A DNA stretch of 64,000 bases, taken from positions 1 to 64,000 of the forward strand of contig JADQBT010000007.1 of the NCBI GenBank assembly GCA_016278485.1, given 5' to 3'. Each line of letters opens with the position of its first letter. Positions within the stretch are counted from its first letter, which is position 1. The notes under the pieces were generated by a model that was not told where the DNA came from, ran no database searches, and worked only from the letters and a program-made list of their open reading frames with translations. Source of the DNA: Halanaerobiales bacterium. GTDB taxonomy: Bacteria > Bacillota > Halanaerobiia > Halanaerobiales > Halanaerobiaceae. Of the stretch, positions 8,588 through 17,339 are shown in pieces. Made by a program: the position numbers and the translations under genes.

Positions 8588-8968
8588 ATGAGCGGAGAAT
8601 ATCATGAACCGATTGAAAAGTTAACTCCAGAAGCAATTGAGTATCACAGAATTATTAAAAGTGTAATTGAGGAATTAGAAGCTGTTGATTGGTATAATCA
8701 ACGTGCTGTTGCTAGTGATGACCCACAAGTACAGGCAATTGTTGAACATAATCGTGATGAGGAAATTGAGCATGCTTGTATGGGATTAGAATGGTTACGT
8801 AGAAACAGTCCGGCCTGGAATGAAAACTTAGAAACTTTCCTATTTACACAAGGAGATATTACTAAGTTAGAAGAAGGAGAGGAAGATGAAGCTGTTACGG
8901 AAAATGAAGCAGTAGATCAAGCTGGTTCTGGGTCATTAGGACTTGGTAATATGAGAGGAGAGAGATAA
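8588..8968 (+). CDS. Encapsulated ferritin-like protein (EncFtn)
   Basis: Ferroxidase cargo that loads iron into an encapsulin shell. The short two-helix sequence has E28, E29, E31, W35, Y36, E59 and H62 with the same relative spacing as the residues described for Rhodospirillum rubrum EncFtn (offset by three). An acidic linker (about 94-111) leads to the C-terminal targeting peptide GSGSLGLGNMRG, matching the SLGIGSL-type encapsulation tag. The ATG at 8588 follows AAGGAGG; an upstream in-frame ATG inside the promoter region is ignored. The stop directly abuts the encapsulin start. Length is 126 residues. Confidence 0.93.
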   Translation: MSGEYHEPIEKLTPEAIEYHRIIKSVIEELEAVDWYNQRAVASDDPQVQAIVEHNRDEEIEHACMGLEWLRRNSPAWNENLETFLFTQGDITKLEEGEEDEAVTENEAVDQAGSGSLGLGNMRGER

Positions 8969-9769
8969 ATGAATGTATTAAAACGTTCTCTTGCACCTTT
9001 TCCAAAAGAAGCGTGGGATTTCATTGATGAAGAAGCACGTGAAGTATTAGAATTGAAATTAAAAGGACGCAATATTGTTGATTTTAAAGGACCAAAGGGA
9101 TTAGATTATGCGGCTATTAATACAGGTCGTTTTCTACCAATGAATATAGATGAGGTGGATGGGGTGACTTATGCTAGTCGCGAAGTATTACCCCTGATGG
9201 AAATAAAAGTACCATTTAAGATGAAACTTGCTGAGTTAGAAGCTCTGGCTCGCGGAGCAGAAGATGTGGATACTGATCCATTGCTTGAAGCGGCTGCAAA
9301 ATTAGCTAAAGCTGAAAATGAAGCAATATTGTTTGGTCTAAAAAAAGTAGGAATCAATGGCATAATTGAAGCGGCTGAACAAGAACCAGTAGAAGTTTCT
9401 GTTGGCCCCAATGAGATGATGAATGGCCTTTTAAAAGCAAAAAATAACTTTGATAATGATGGTGTTAAAGGCCCATACCATTTACTAATGGGCCGTGAAA
9501 TGTATTCTTTGCTTTATGAATTAGATGATAGAGGGTATCCATTACGAAGAAAAGTTGAAGAATTAGTTGGGAACGAAGCGATCATGGTACCTGAACTAAA
9601 TGATAAAGGCTTACTTGTTTCGGCCAGAGGTGGAGATTTTGAGATGACAGTTGGCCAAGATATTTCAATTGGTTATAGTAGTCAGGATCAAGATGAGGTC
9701 GAATTATTTTTCCTTGAAACATTTACATTCAGGGTCAATGGTCCAGAAGCAGCAACTGTTCTTAAATAA
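8969..9769 (+). CDS. enc: Encapsulin shell protein, family 1
   Basis: HK97-fold shell protein that self-assembles into a nanocompartment around the EncFtn cargo. The N-terminus (LKRSLAPFPKEAWDFIDEEA) and the C-terminal FFLETFTFRV are typical of Linocin M18/CFP29-type encapsulins, and 266 residues is the usual length. It starts at the base after the EncFtn stop, with GAGAGGAGAG upstream. A strong terminator follows, so the operon is these two genes only. The HK97 fold is shared with phage capsids, but no phage genes are near. Confidence 0.95.
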   Translation: MNVLKRSLAPFPKEAWDFIDEEAREVLELKLKGRNIVDFKGPKGLDYAAINTGRFLPMNIDEVDGVTYASREVLPLMEIKVPFKMKLAELEALARGAEDVDTDPLLEAAAKLAKAENEAILFGLKKVGINGIIEAAEQEPVEVSVGPNEMMNGLLKAKNNFDNDGVKGPYHLLMGREMYSLLYELDDRGYPLRRKVEELVGNEAIMVPELNDKGLLVSARGGDFEMTVGQDISIGYSSQDQDEVELFFLETFTFRVNGPEAATVLK

Positions 9770-9787
9770 ATTTGAGATTAGGAAAAG

Positions 9788-9821
9788 AGTGCTATCTAGC
9801 TATTAGGTAGCGCTTTTTTTT
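9788..9821 (+). terminator. Rho-independent terminator of the encapsulin operon
   Basis: A ten-base-pair stem (9788-9797 with 9805-9814, including G-U pairs) and a seven-base loop are followed by a run of T through 9821. Confidence 0.85.
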
Positions 9822-9914
9822 GTTGATAAATCGAACACTTGTATGTTATAATAAAAAAGATTAATAAAAAGAAGATAAATTTGGCGAAAAGATTTAAAGA
9901 GAGAGAGGATGAAA

Positions 9915-11150
9915 ATGAATATACATAAAAAATTAGCAATTTTGAGTGATGCAGCTAAGTATGATGTATCCTGTTCTTCTAGTGGTAGCAGTCGCAAAGC
10001 TACAGCGGATGGAATTGGAAATGGAGCAGTAAGTGGTATTTGTCATAGTTGGGCAGATGATGGTCGTTGTATCTCTTTATTAAAAATTCTTTTCACCAAT
10101 ACATGTATATATGATTGTCAATATTGTATTAACAGGGTGAGTAATGATTTAGCTAGAACGGCTTTTAAACCTAAAGAAATAGTAGATTTAACAATTGATT
10201 TTTATCGTCGAAATTATATAGAAGGGTTATTTTTGAGTTCAGCAATTCATAAAAATCCCGATTATACAATGGAAAATCTTTTGCAAACAGTCAAGCTTTT
10301 ACGAGAAAAAGAGAAATTTAATGGATATATACATCTTAAAGCTATTCCTGGAGCTGATTATAAGTTAATTAGAGAAGCGGGTCATTATGCCGATCGGATG
10401 AGTGTTAATATTGAATTACCATCAAATAAAAGTTTGCAGAAGTTAGCACCTCAAAAGAAAAAGGATGCTATTTTGGCACCTATGCAGAACATAGGTAATG
10501 GTATTATACAAAACCATGCAGATAGAAAAAAATATAAAAAAGCTCCTAAATTTGTACCAGCTGGTCATAGCACACAATTAATAGTGGGAGCCAGTCCAGA
10601 ACCTGACCTCCAGATTTTACACTTAGCAGAAAGTCTTTATGATAGATTTAACTTGAAGAGGGTTTATTATTCAGCTTATATGCCAGTTGGTAATCATGGT
10701 GGCTTGCCTACAGAAATTACTAAACCTCCACTTCTAAGAGAACATAGACTCTATCAAGCAGATTGGTTACTTAGATTTTATGGGTTTAAAGCAGATGAAT
10801 TATTATCAGCGACTAAAAGTAATTTTGACTTGACGATGGATCCCAAAGCAGATTGGGCAGTACAAAATATGAATCTCTTCCCACTTGAAGTTAATAAAGC
10901 TGATTTTAGAATGTTACTCCGTGTACCAGGAATTGGGCATAAGTCAGCTCGTAGAATCGTGATAGCAAGGAAACAAAGTAAGCTATCACATCTTGATTTA
11001 AAAAAGTTTGGAGTCGTATTAAAAAGAGCCAATTATTTTATAACATGCCAGGGAAAATATCAGGCTGGTATCCCATATCAAGAGAATTTGATTAGAGAAA
11101 AATTAAAACAAACAGATCATGCTTATTATCAGATGAAATTATTTAGTTAA
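9915..11150 (+). CDS. Radical SAM protein, putative DNA modification/repair (TIGR03916-like)
   Basis: Cytosolic radical SAM enzyme; the cluster motif is CIYDCQYC near residues 60-67. The sequence resembles the family annotated as putative DNA modification/repair radical SAM protein, which is usually encoded beside a TIGR03915 protein often fused to uracil-DNA glycosylase. A C-terminal helix-hairpin-helix (VPGIGHKSARRIV) supports DNA contact. The N-terminus CSSSGSSRKATADGIGN is family-like. ATG 9915 is chosen because GAGAGAGG ends six bases before it; ATG 9909 touches that site. The chemistry is not known. It is followed seven bases later by its partner. Confidence 0.85.
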   Translation: MNIHKKLAILSDAAKYDVSCSSSGSSRKATADGIGNGAVSGICHSWADDGRCISLLKILFTNTCIYDCQYCINRVSNDLARTAFKPKEIVDLTIDFYRRNYIEGLFLSSAIHKNPDYTMENLLQTVKLLREKEKFNGYIHLKAIPGADYKLIREAGHYADRMSVNIELPSNKSLQKLAPQKKKDAILAPMQNIGNGIIQNHADRKKYKKAPKFVPAGHSTQLIVGASPEPDLQILHLAESLYDRFNLKRVYYSAYMPVGNHGGLPTEITKPPLLREHRLYQADWLLRFYGFKADELLSATKSNFDLTMDPKADWAVQNMNLFPLEVNKADFRMLLRVPGIGHKSARRIVIARKQSKLSHLDLKKFGVVLKRANYFITCQGKYQAGIPYQENLIREKLKQTDHAYYQMKLFS

Positions 11151-11156
11151 AAAGAG

Positions 11157-11912
11157 GTGGTTCAAATTCATACATATATTTATGATGGTAGCTTTGGTGG
11201 ATTTTTGCAAGCAGCCTGGCAAGCAAAAGAAGAGCAAATGGAGTCAGTTAATATTGTAAATCAAGAAATATACCGTCCTTTATTATTTGGTGGTATTACA
11301 AAAGTTAATACAAACCCGCAGTTAGTAGAAGATATTAGCCAAATAGTTAAAGATAATATTTCAATCTCTGTTAGTAAAATATTATATAAAGCATTTTTAT
11401 CTGAACAGCCTGGAATTGAGCTGTTTCTTTATAATTATTTAAGTAAGGGGTTAGTTAAAGGAGCAAAAATTGAAGAAAATTTGGCAGATGATGATATAAG
11501 AATTGTGCATGCAGCAGCGCATAAGGTAATGAAAGAGAACCATCGTGTTAAAGGGTTATTAAGGTTCCAGGAAACTAAAAGCAAATTTTATTATAGTAGA
11601 TTAGAACCTGATCATAGAATTTTAGTTTTATTAGCACCACATTTCAAACGTAGGTTGAGTCAGCAAAACTGGATAATACATGATAAAAAAAGGGCAGAGG
11701 CAGTTGTCTATAGTCGAGAGCAAAAAAAATGGATTTTAACTACGCTTGAGGCAGATTTTGAGCCAACGCTATCTGATCGAGAATTAAAAATGCAGAAGCT
11801 ATGGAAAACATTTTTCAAAAATATTTCCATAGCAGAAAGAAGAAATAAAAAATTGCAAAAACAATATATGCCAACCCGTTATTGGAAAAATTTGATAGAA
11901 ACTCCCCAGTAA
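11157..11912 (+). CDS. TIGR03915-like partner of the DNA-repair radical SAM protein
   Basis: The N-terminal YIYDGSFGGFLQAAW is the hallmark of the protein that accompanies the radical SAM gene just upstream, and the conserved C-terminal MPTRYWKNLIETPQ is also present. In many genomes this domain is fused to a uracil-DNA glycosylase; here it is not, and at 251 residues or fewer it ends where the glycosylase would begin. The listed GTG at 11157 lies inside the ribosome binding site AGAGGTGG. The ATT at 11166, five to six bases after that site, would give a family-like N-terminus, so a rare ATT start is plausible. The function is unproven. Confidence 0.8.
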   Translation: MVQIHTYIYDGSFGGFLQAAWQAKEEQMESVNIVNQEIYRPLLFGGITKVNTNPQLVEDISQIVKDNISISVSKILYKAFLSEQPGIELFLYNYLSKGLVKGAKIEENLADDDIRIVHAAAHKVMKENHRVKGLLRFQETKSKFYYSRLEPDHRILVLLAPHFKRRLSQQNWIIHDKKRAEAVVYSREQKKWILTTLEADFEPTLSDRELKMQKLWKTFFKNISIAERRNKKLQKQYMPTRYWKNLIETPQ

Positions 11913-11921
11913 TTATGATAA

Positions 11922-14900
11922 TTAATTTAACTCATATTCCTCAAAATAATCTTTTATTTTATCCATTTCAGATTCAAGTTGAGAATAAAGCTCCACAGCA
12001 CCAGTTGTATAACCTTCTTCGCCCATTTTTTCTAAATTTTTAACTATTTCATAAGCTTTTCCTGCTGCATAGTTACTTAGCGCTCCTTTGAAACTATGGG
12101 CTTGCTGCTTAATTAATTTGGGGTCACCCTGATAGCAAGCATTTTTTAATTTATTTAATTGGCTTGGGTATTTTTCTAGTAAAATAGCAATCATTTTTTT
12201 AAAGATAGTCTGATTGCCACCGATTCTATCAAGTATGGTATCAATGTCAACAGGTGGATTAGAATTATTGCTTGTATTTTTTATTGGGTTTTCCTTATTA
12301 GCAAAAGAAGCGTGGAGCTGATCCTTATTTTCAATATTAGTTAGTCTATTAATTTCATTAAAAAGCTTGTTAGCCTGTATTGGTTTAGAGATAAAACTAT
12401 CCATACCTGAAGCAAGACATTTATTTTTATCTTCTTGCATGGCATTTGCTGTCATAGCAATAATGGGAAGATGATGATTATCCTTTTCGTTTTTTCTAAT
12501 TTTTTTTGTTGCTGTTAAGCCGTCCATAATTGGCATTTGAATATCCATTAGTAAAATATCAAATTGAGCTTGAGCCAATTTTTCTATCGCTTCGGCTCCG
12601 TTATCTACAATTGTAAGTGGCCAATTTTTCTTAGCTAATAATGATCTTACTAATTCTTGATTTACATAATTATCTTCAGCTAATAAAATATTTATTTTTT
12701 GAGGCGCATTTATTTTTTCAACTGGCTCCTTCTCAAGCGTATTAATATTATTATTACTAGTTGTTGGATTTGCTATCTGATTAATTTTTTCTTTTGCTTT
12801 TTTTAAAGGTATCATAAAATTAAATGTTGTCCCTTGACCATATTCACTGTTAACCTTAATTTCGCCTTGCATAAGCTCCGTTAGTTCTTTAACAATAGCA
12901 AGGCCAAGCCCAGTACCTTGTTTACTCTTCTGTCCAGCTGAAGCCTGATTAAAGCTTTCAAAGATATTTTTAACTTCATCTTTTGTCATACCCTGACCCG
13001 TATCAGTGACAGAGAAGTCAATATAATAATTTTCATCTTCAATATTTTTTAGTTCAACTTTTAAATTAATAGAACCGCCTTCAGTGAATTTAATGGAATT
13101 ACTAAGCAGGTTAATTAAAATTTGTTTAATACGAGAACTATCACCAATTAAATATTCTGGAATAGCTGGTTCAATAGAAGATGTTAGTTCATTGTTTTTC
13201 TGATGAGCTCTGATGGTAAAAGGATTTAAAGCAGCTTCAACCATATCATTTATTGAGAATTTTTCTTCTATTAATTCTAATTTGCCGGCTTCTATTTTTG
13301 AGAGATCAAGGATATCATTAATTATATCTAAAAGGATTTTGGTTGAACTATAAATCATTTGTAAATGTTTTTTGATATTAGCATCTACATTACTTTCTAA
13401 TAGAAGTTCACTTAGTCCAATAATACCATTCATTGGATTTCTGATTTCATGACTCATTTGGGCTAGAAACTTGGTTTTGGCCGCATTCGCTGATTCGGCA
13501 ATTTGTTTTGCTTTTTTAAGTTCTTCTTCCATCTCTTTTCTTTGAGTAATATTTTCTTTGACAGCAACATAATGTGTTACTTCATTGGCATCATTAGTTA
13601 GTGGTGAGATAGAAGCATTTTCCCAATAAAATTCTCCGTTTTTTTTCTGATTGCAAAATTCCCCACGCCATTCCTGGCCAGAAGTTAATGAATCCCATAA
13701 ATCTTCATAGACTTCTTTGCTCTGTAAACCAGATTTTAATATTCTTGGGTTTTCACCCAGAGCTTCAACCATTGAATAACCTGTAAGCTCAGTAAACTTA
13801 GGATTAACATATTGGATATTTCCATCTAAATCAGTGATTACAACACTGGTTGGACTTTGTTCAACAGCGAGGGATAACTGTTTATTTTTTTCTTCAATTT
13901 GTTTTCTTTCAGTAATATCAATATGAGAGATGACTGCTCCTTCTTGTGGGCCAGCAAGAGGAGTGGCTTGCGTCATAAACCATCTCTTTTTTTCAGGACT
14001 ATGACAAGTATATTCTGCCGTGAAGTATTTTTCATCACCATTGATAACTTCTGCAATTGCATTACCAAATTCACAAGATTGCTCAGGATCATTTTTACAA
14101 GATTTTTTACAGACATCTAAATAGTTCCAGCCAAGATATGTACTCTTTCCTTCATTCTTATTGGAAAATTCTTTCCAGGACTCATTAACAGTAATTATTT
14201 CTCCTTTTGCATCGATTACAGCTATACTTGCTGGTAAAGAGTCCAATATTGATTTAATAAATTGTTCATTTTTTTTCAATAATTGGTTTGAGTGATTAAT
14301 TTTTTGAAAAAGGTTTTCTACTGGTTTATTCAGGGTAGAACTAATTGTAGCCTGATAAATAGCGTAAAAAGATAGTAGTTTTAGTAAATGGCCAGTTAGA
14401 TTTGCTAAGCCATAAACATCAGTATAAAGTGTGAAAGCAAGCTCGGCTAAAATGGTTGTTGTAAAAGCAATTTTAAGATATTTTTTTGTTTTTTTATTTA
14501 AGTATTTGCTATATTTTTCAATAAAATATAGACCAAATAAAATGATAATAATGATGATATATTCACTTATTATTTTAAAATTAGTTAAACCACTACCTAC
14601 TTTAAAACAGTCTGGGAAATAACCTAATAATGGTAATGAAATTAATAGAACTGTTAAAAAGAAATAGCTTATAAATACTCTATTTATATTAAAATTTTTC
14701 TTTTTTAAGTAGCGAAAAGATAAAATAATTGTAAATGCTTCTAAGTATCTTCCCATTATCCAAAATTGAGTAGCCAAGTTAGGATTACCAGTTTCAAAGA
14801 CATTAATACCTTGGTAAGCAAGTGTGTGAAAAAGGTCAACTGTAGATATAAAGAGATAAGCAATACCTAAAAAAATTAAATAATAGTTATCTGTAAATGA

Positions 14901-15053
14901 ATAAACATTCAAGACGATAATACCGATACTTATACCTATAAAAACACTAAATAATTCAATTAAACTATGAGTTAACAAAAAATTACTTTGACTTGTTAAT
15001 AAGAAAATAATAAATAACGAGATAGATAATAAATAGATATGCTTGCCTTTCAT
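11922..15053 (-). CDS. Hybrid sensor histidine kinase (MASE3-like membrane domain, two PAS, HisKA, HATPase, receiver, Hpt)
   Basis: Membrane-bound phosphorelay protein of 1043 residues. About 235 N-terminal residues contain seven or eight hydrophobic segments resembling MASE3 (HTLAYQG and WIMGRYLEA motifs). Two PAS domains follow (about 265-380 and 390-510), then the H-box MSHEIRNPMNG, the ATPase boxes (DTGQGM, GTGLGLAIVKEL), a receiver with phospho-acceptor in LLMDIQMPIMDG, and a C-terminal Hpt with HSFKGAL. All four phosphotransfer modules are in one chain, so only an output regulator is missing, and none is adjacent on this strand. The start has GAAAGGTGG upstream. The stop is nine bases from the converging TIGR03915-like gene. 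Confidence 0.9.
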   Translation of the reverse strand: MKGKHIYLLSISLFIIFLLTSQSNFLLTHSLIELFSVFIGISIGIIVLNVYSFTDNYYLIFLGIAYLFISTVDLFHTLAYQGINVFETGNPNLATQFWIMGRYLEAFTIILSFRYLKKKNFNINRVFISYFFLTVLLISLPLLGYFPDCFKVGSGLTNFKIISEYIIIIIILFGLYFIEKYSKYLNKKTKKYLKIAFTTTILAELAFTLYTDVYGLANLTGHLLKLLSFYAIYQATISSTLNKPVENLFQKINHSNQLLKKNEQFIKSILDSLPASIAVIDAKGEIITVNESWKEFSNKNEGKSTYLGWNYLDVCKKSCKNDPEQSCEFGNAIAEVINGDEKYFTAEYTCHSPEKKRWFMTQATPLAGPQEGAVISHIDITERKQIEEKNKQLSLAVEQSPTSVVITDLDGNIQYVNPKFTELTGYSMVEALGENPRILKSGLQSKEVYEDLWDSLTSGQEWRGEFCNQKKNGEFYWENASISPLTNDANEVTHYVAVKENITQRKEMEEELKKAKQIAESANAAKTKFLAQMSHEIRNPMNGIIGLSELLLESNVDANIKKHLQMIYSSTKILLDIINDILDLSKIEAGKLELIEEKFSINDMVEAALNPFTIRAHQKNNELTSSIEPAIPEYLIGDSSRIKQILINLLSNSIKFTEGGSINLKVELKNIEDENYYIDFSVTDTGQGMTKDEVKNIFESFNQASAGQKSKQGTGLGLAIVKELTELMQGEIKVNSEYGQGTTFNFMIPLKKAKEKINQIANPTTSNNNINTLEKEPVEKINAPQKINILLAEDNYVNQELVRSLLAKKNWPLTIVDNGAEAIEKLAQAQFDILLMDIQMPIMDGLTATKKIRKNEKDNHHLPIIAMTANAMQEDKNKCLASGMDSFISKPIQANKLFNEINRLTNIENKDQLHASFANKENPIKNTSNNSNPPVDIDTILDRIGGNQTIFKKMIAILLEKYPSQLNKLKNACYQGDPKLIKQQAHSFKGALSNYAAGKAYEIVKNLEKMGEEGYTTGAVELYSQLESEMDKIKDYFEEYELN

Positions 15054-15293
15054 TTTTTGCCACCTTTCTCTTACTATTCTATTTACTAAATTTTCGACAA
15101 ATTAAAGGTGATTCCTTTTCTTTTTTTATATTTTATTATAAATTGACAATTTTTTAGGAGGTTTTACCTGTTTTATGTAGAATGAGTTAAGTAATCAAAA
15201 GTTACTTGTCTTATGTTGTCTTATATTGAAGTCGACACTTTGTGTGCTTCTGAGTGATCAAAGTTATTTAATAAAGTAAAGGGAGGAAATGTA

Positions 15294-16982
15294 ATGATTG
15301 GTAAAAATTCAATATTTATGAAATTTTTAATTGCAATTATGGTAATTGTACTTTTAATTATCGGTCAAAGTGTTGTCTCATATTATCTTTTTGAAAGAAA
15401 TGGGATTCTCGAAGAAAAGATAAGTGGAGCTCAACAAATGGAAATTTCACTGTTAGAAAAAGAAATTGATCATCATCTTTGGATGATTCGCTTATATGAT
15501 ATGTTTGCCGGAGGTGAAATTCCAGCAGAAATTAAAGAACCAACTGAATGTGCTCTTGGTCAGTGGTATTATGATTATGATCCACCAGCATATTTGGCTA
15601 GTGATTATAAAGCATTAGAGACACCGCACGATAGATTACATAATTCATCACGCGAAGTTGTTAATCTTTATAGAAGTGGTCAGGAAGATGAAGCTCTGCA
15701 ACTATTTAGAGAGACTACTTTAGTATCTGTAGACCGAGTAGTTAATCTTATGAGTAATATGATTGAGGCAGAAAAAAATGTGATTGTAGAACTTGAAAAG
15801 CAGATGGAAAGATTAGATACAATGGCAGTTCAAATTCAAATCTGGTCTGCTGTAATTAGTGTTTTAATGGCACTTGTTATTGCAATAATATTGACAAAAG
15901 TAATTGTAACACCGATCGCGGATATGAGTAAGATTGCCCAAAAAATTGCGGACGGGGATTTAACCAAAAAGATTGATTTAGAAAGAAACGATGAAATTGG
16001 CGTAATGGCAAAAGCTTTTAATAGTATGATTAACAAACTAAAAAATATGGTAAAAGATATAAATGATGAATCAGAGAAAGTTGTTGAAGCAAGTACTCAT
16101 CTTAAAGTTTCTGCAGATGAAACAGGTAAAACCGCGGAAGAAATTGCGCAAAGTATGTTGCAGGTTGCGGAAGGAAATGATGATACATCACAACAGGTCA
16201 CTTTACTTGATGATATATCTAGAGAACTTCGTTCTGACAGTTCCGAACTTTTAAGTAAAATTGATCAGACAGTTTCTATAGCTAGGAAATCAGAAAGTAC
16301 GGCAAGAGAGGGTCAAGTAGCAGTTAATACTGCAATTGAACAGCTTGATACTGTGCATGATACAGTTACTTTTGCTACAGACGCGATTAACAAATTAGGC
16401 AAAAGATCAGCTCAGATTGGAGAGATGGTACAATTAATTGATGGGATTGCTTCTCAGACAAATCTTCTGGCTTTAAATGCTGCGATTGAAGCTGCTAGAG
16501 CAGGTGAACATGGTTCTGGTTTTGCGGTAGTTGCTGAGGAAGTTAGACAACTTGCGGAAGAATCATCGGAAGCCGCTGGGAAAATAACCAGTCTTATTGA
16601 AGATATTGAATCTGAAACAACCGCAACTGTAAATTCAATGAACGTTAATGCAGAAGAAGTTGGTAAACAGGTAAAAATTATTAATAAAGCAGGTTCATCT
16701 CTACAGGAAATAGTTGAAATGTCAGGTGATACGAGGGGTGAAATTGAGCAGATTAAAGATTTTATCAGTAAAATTAAAGAACAGTCAATGCAGATGAATA
16801 ATTCAGTTGATTCAATTGCTGCTGTTGTGGAAGAAAATGCAGCAAGTTCAGAAGAAGTATCTGCATTTGCGCAAGAACAGAGTGCATCTGTGGAAGAAAT
16901 ATCAGCTTCTGCTGATGAGCTGGACGATATGGCTCACCATTTACAACAGTTAATAAAACAGTTTAAAATTAAGGAGGACTAA
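15294..16982 (+). CDS. Methyl-accepting chemoreceptor with extracytoplasmic CZB-like domain
   Basis: Transmembrane receptor of 562 residues: TM1 about 8-30, sensor about 31-182, TM2 about 183-203, HAMP about 205-255, then the signalling hairpin with the conserved tip [20 protein letters not shown]. The sensor has the chemoreceptor zinc-binding signature: H60/H61 and W63, C86-A-L-G-Q-W, H112 and H116. CZB domains are best known as cytosolic; here the motif is on the outer side. GGGAGG precedes the ATG. The stop is two bases from the STAS gene, so the receptor shares a message with a partner-switching pair; no chemotaxis genes are in the window. Confidence 0.9.
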   Translation: MIGKNSIFMKFLIAIMVIVLLIIGQSVVSYYLFERNGILEEKISGAQQMEISLLEKEIDHHLWMIRLYDMFAGGEIPAEIKEPTECALGQWYYDYDPPAYLASDYKALETPHDRLHNSSREVVNLYRSGQEDEALQLFRETTLVSVDRVVNLMSNMIEAEKNVIVELEKQMERLDTMAVQIQIWSAVISVLMALVIAIILTKVIVTPIADMSKIAQKIADGDLTKKIDLERNDEIGVMAKAFNSMINKLKNMVKDINDESEKVVEASTHLKVSADETGKTAEEIAQSMLQVAEGNDDTSQQVTLLDDISRELRSDSSELLSKIDQTVSIARKSESTAREGQVAVNTAIEQLDTVHDTVTFATDAINKLGKRSAQIGEMVQLIDGIASQTNLLALNAAIEAARAGEHGSGFAVVAEEVRQLAEESSEAAGKITSLIEDIESETTATVNSMNVNAEEVGKQVKIINKAGSSLQEIVEMSGDTRGEIEQIKDFISKIKEQSMQMNNSVDSIAAVVEENAASSEEVSAFAQEQSASVEEISASADELDDMAHHLQQLIKQFKIKED

Positions 16983-16984
16983 TT

Positions 16985-17317
16985 ATGCAATTTATTTCTG
17001 GTGAAATTAGTATTTTGAAATTTGATGGAGAAATAATATTCGAAAAATCTAATGATATTAAAAATAAAGCAAAAGAACTGTTAGCTGCCAACCAAGTTGA
17101 CAAAGTAATTATAGATCTTGAAAATGTACCTTATCTGGATAGTTCCGGTATTGGAGTTGTTATTTCTCTTTTTAAAAATGTGCGAGAACGCCAGGGAGAA
17201 TTAGTAGTTGCGGCCCCAACTGAGAAAGTAGAAAAAGTAATTAGACTTACAATGTTAGACCAAATTATTAAAGTCTATGCTGATGTTGAGGAAGCAAAGG
17301 AAAGTATGCTGAAATGA
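16985..17317 (+). CDS. STAS-domain anti-sigma factor antagonist (SpoIIAA/RsbV-like)
   Basis: Single-domain STAS protein of 110 residues with the phosphorylatable serine motif YLDSSGIGVV. Such proteins bind a serine kinase/anti-sigma factor when unphosphorylated and release its partner. It lies between a chemoreceptor (two-base gap) and a receiver-PP2C phosphatase (22-base gap), so dephosphorylation by the latter is the obvious link. No RsbW-like kinase is in the operon. AAGGAGG lies upstream of its ATG. Confidence 0.9.
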   Translation: MQFISGEISILKFDGEIIFEKSNDIKNKAKELLAANQVDKVIIDLENVPYLDSSGIGVVISLFKNVRERQGELVVAAPTEKVEKVIRLTMLDQIIKVYADVEEAKESMLK

Positions 17318-17339
17318 TGATGTTGGAAAGGCGGTAAAA

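Noticed and set aside
8969-9769. HK97-fold capsid-like protein as a sign of prophage
   Set aside because: It is a family 1 encapsulin with an EncFtn cargo bearing a targeting peptide; no portal, terminase or tail genes are near.
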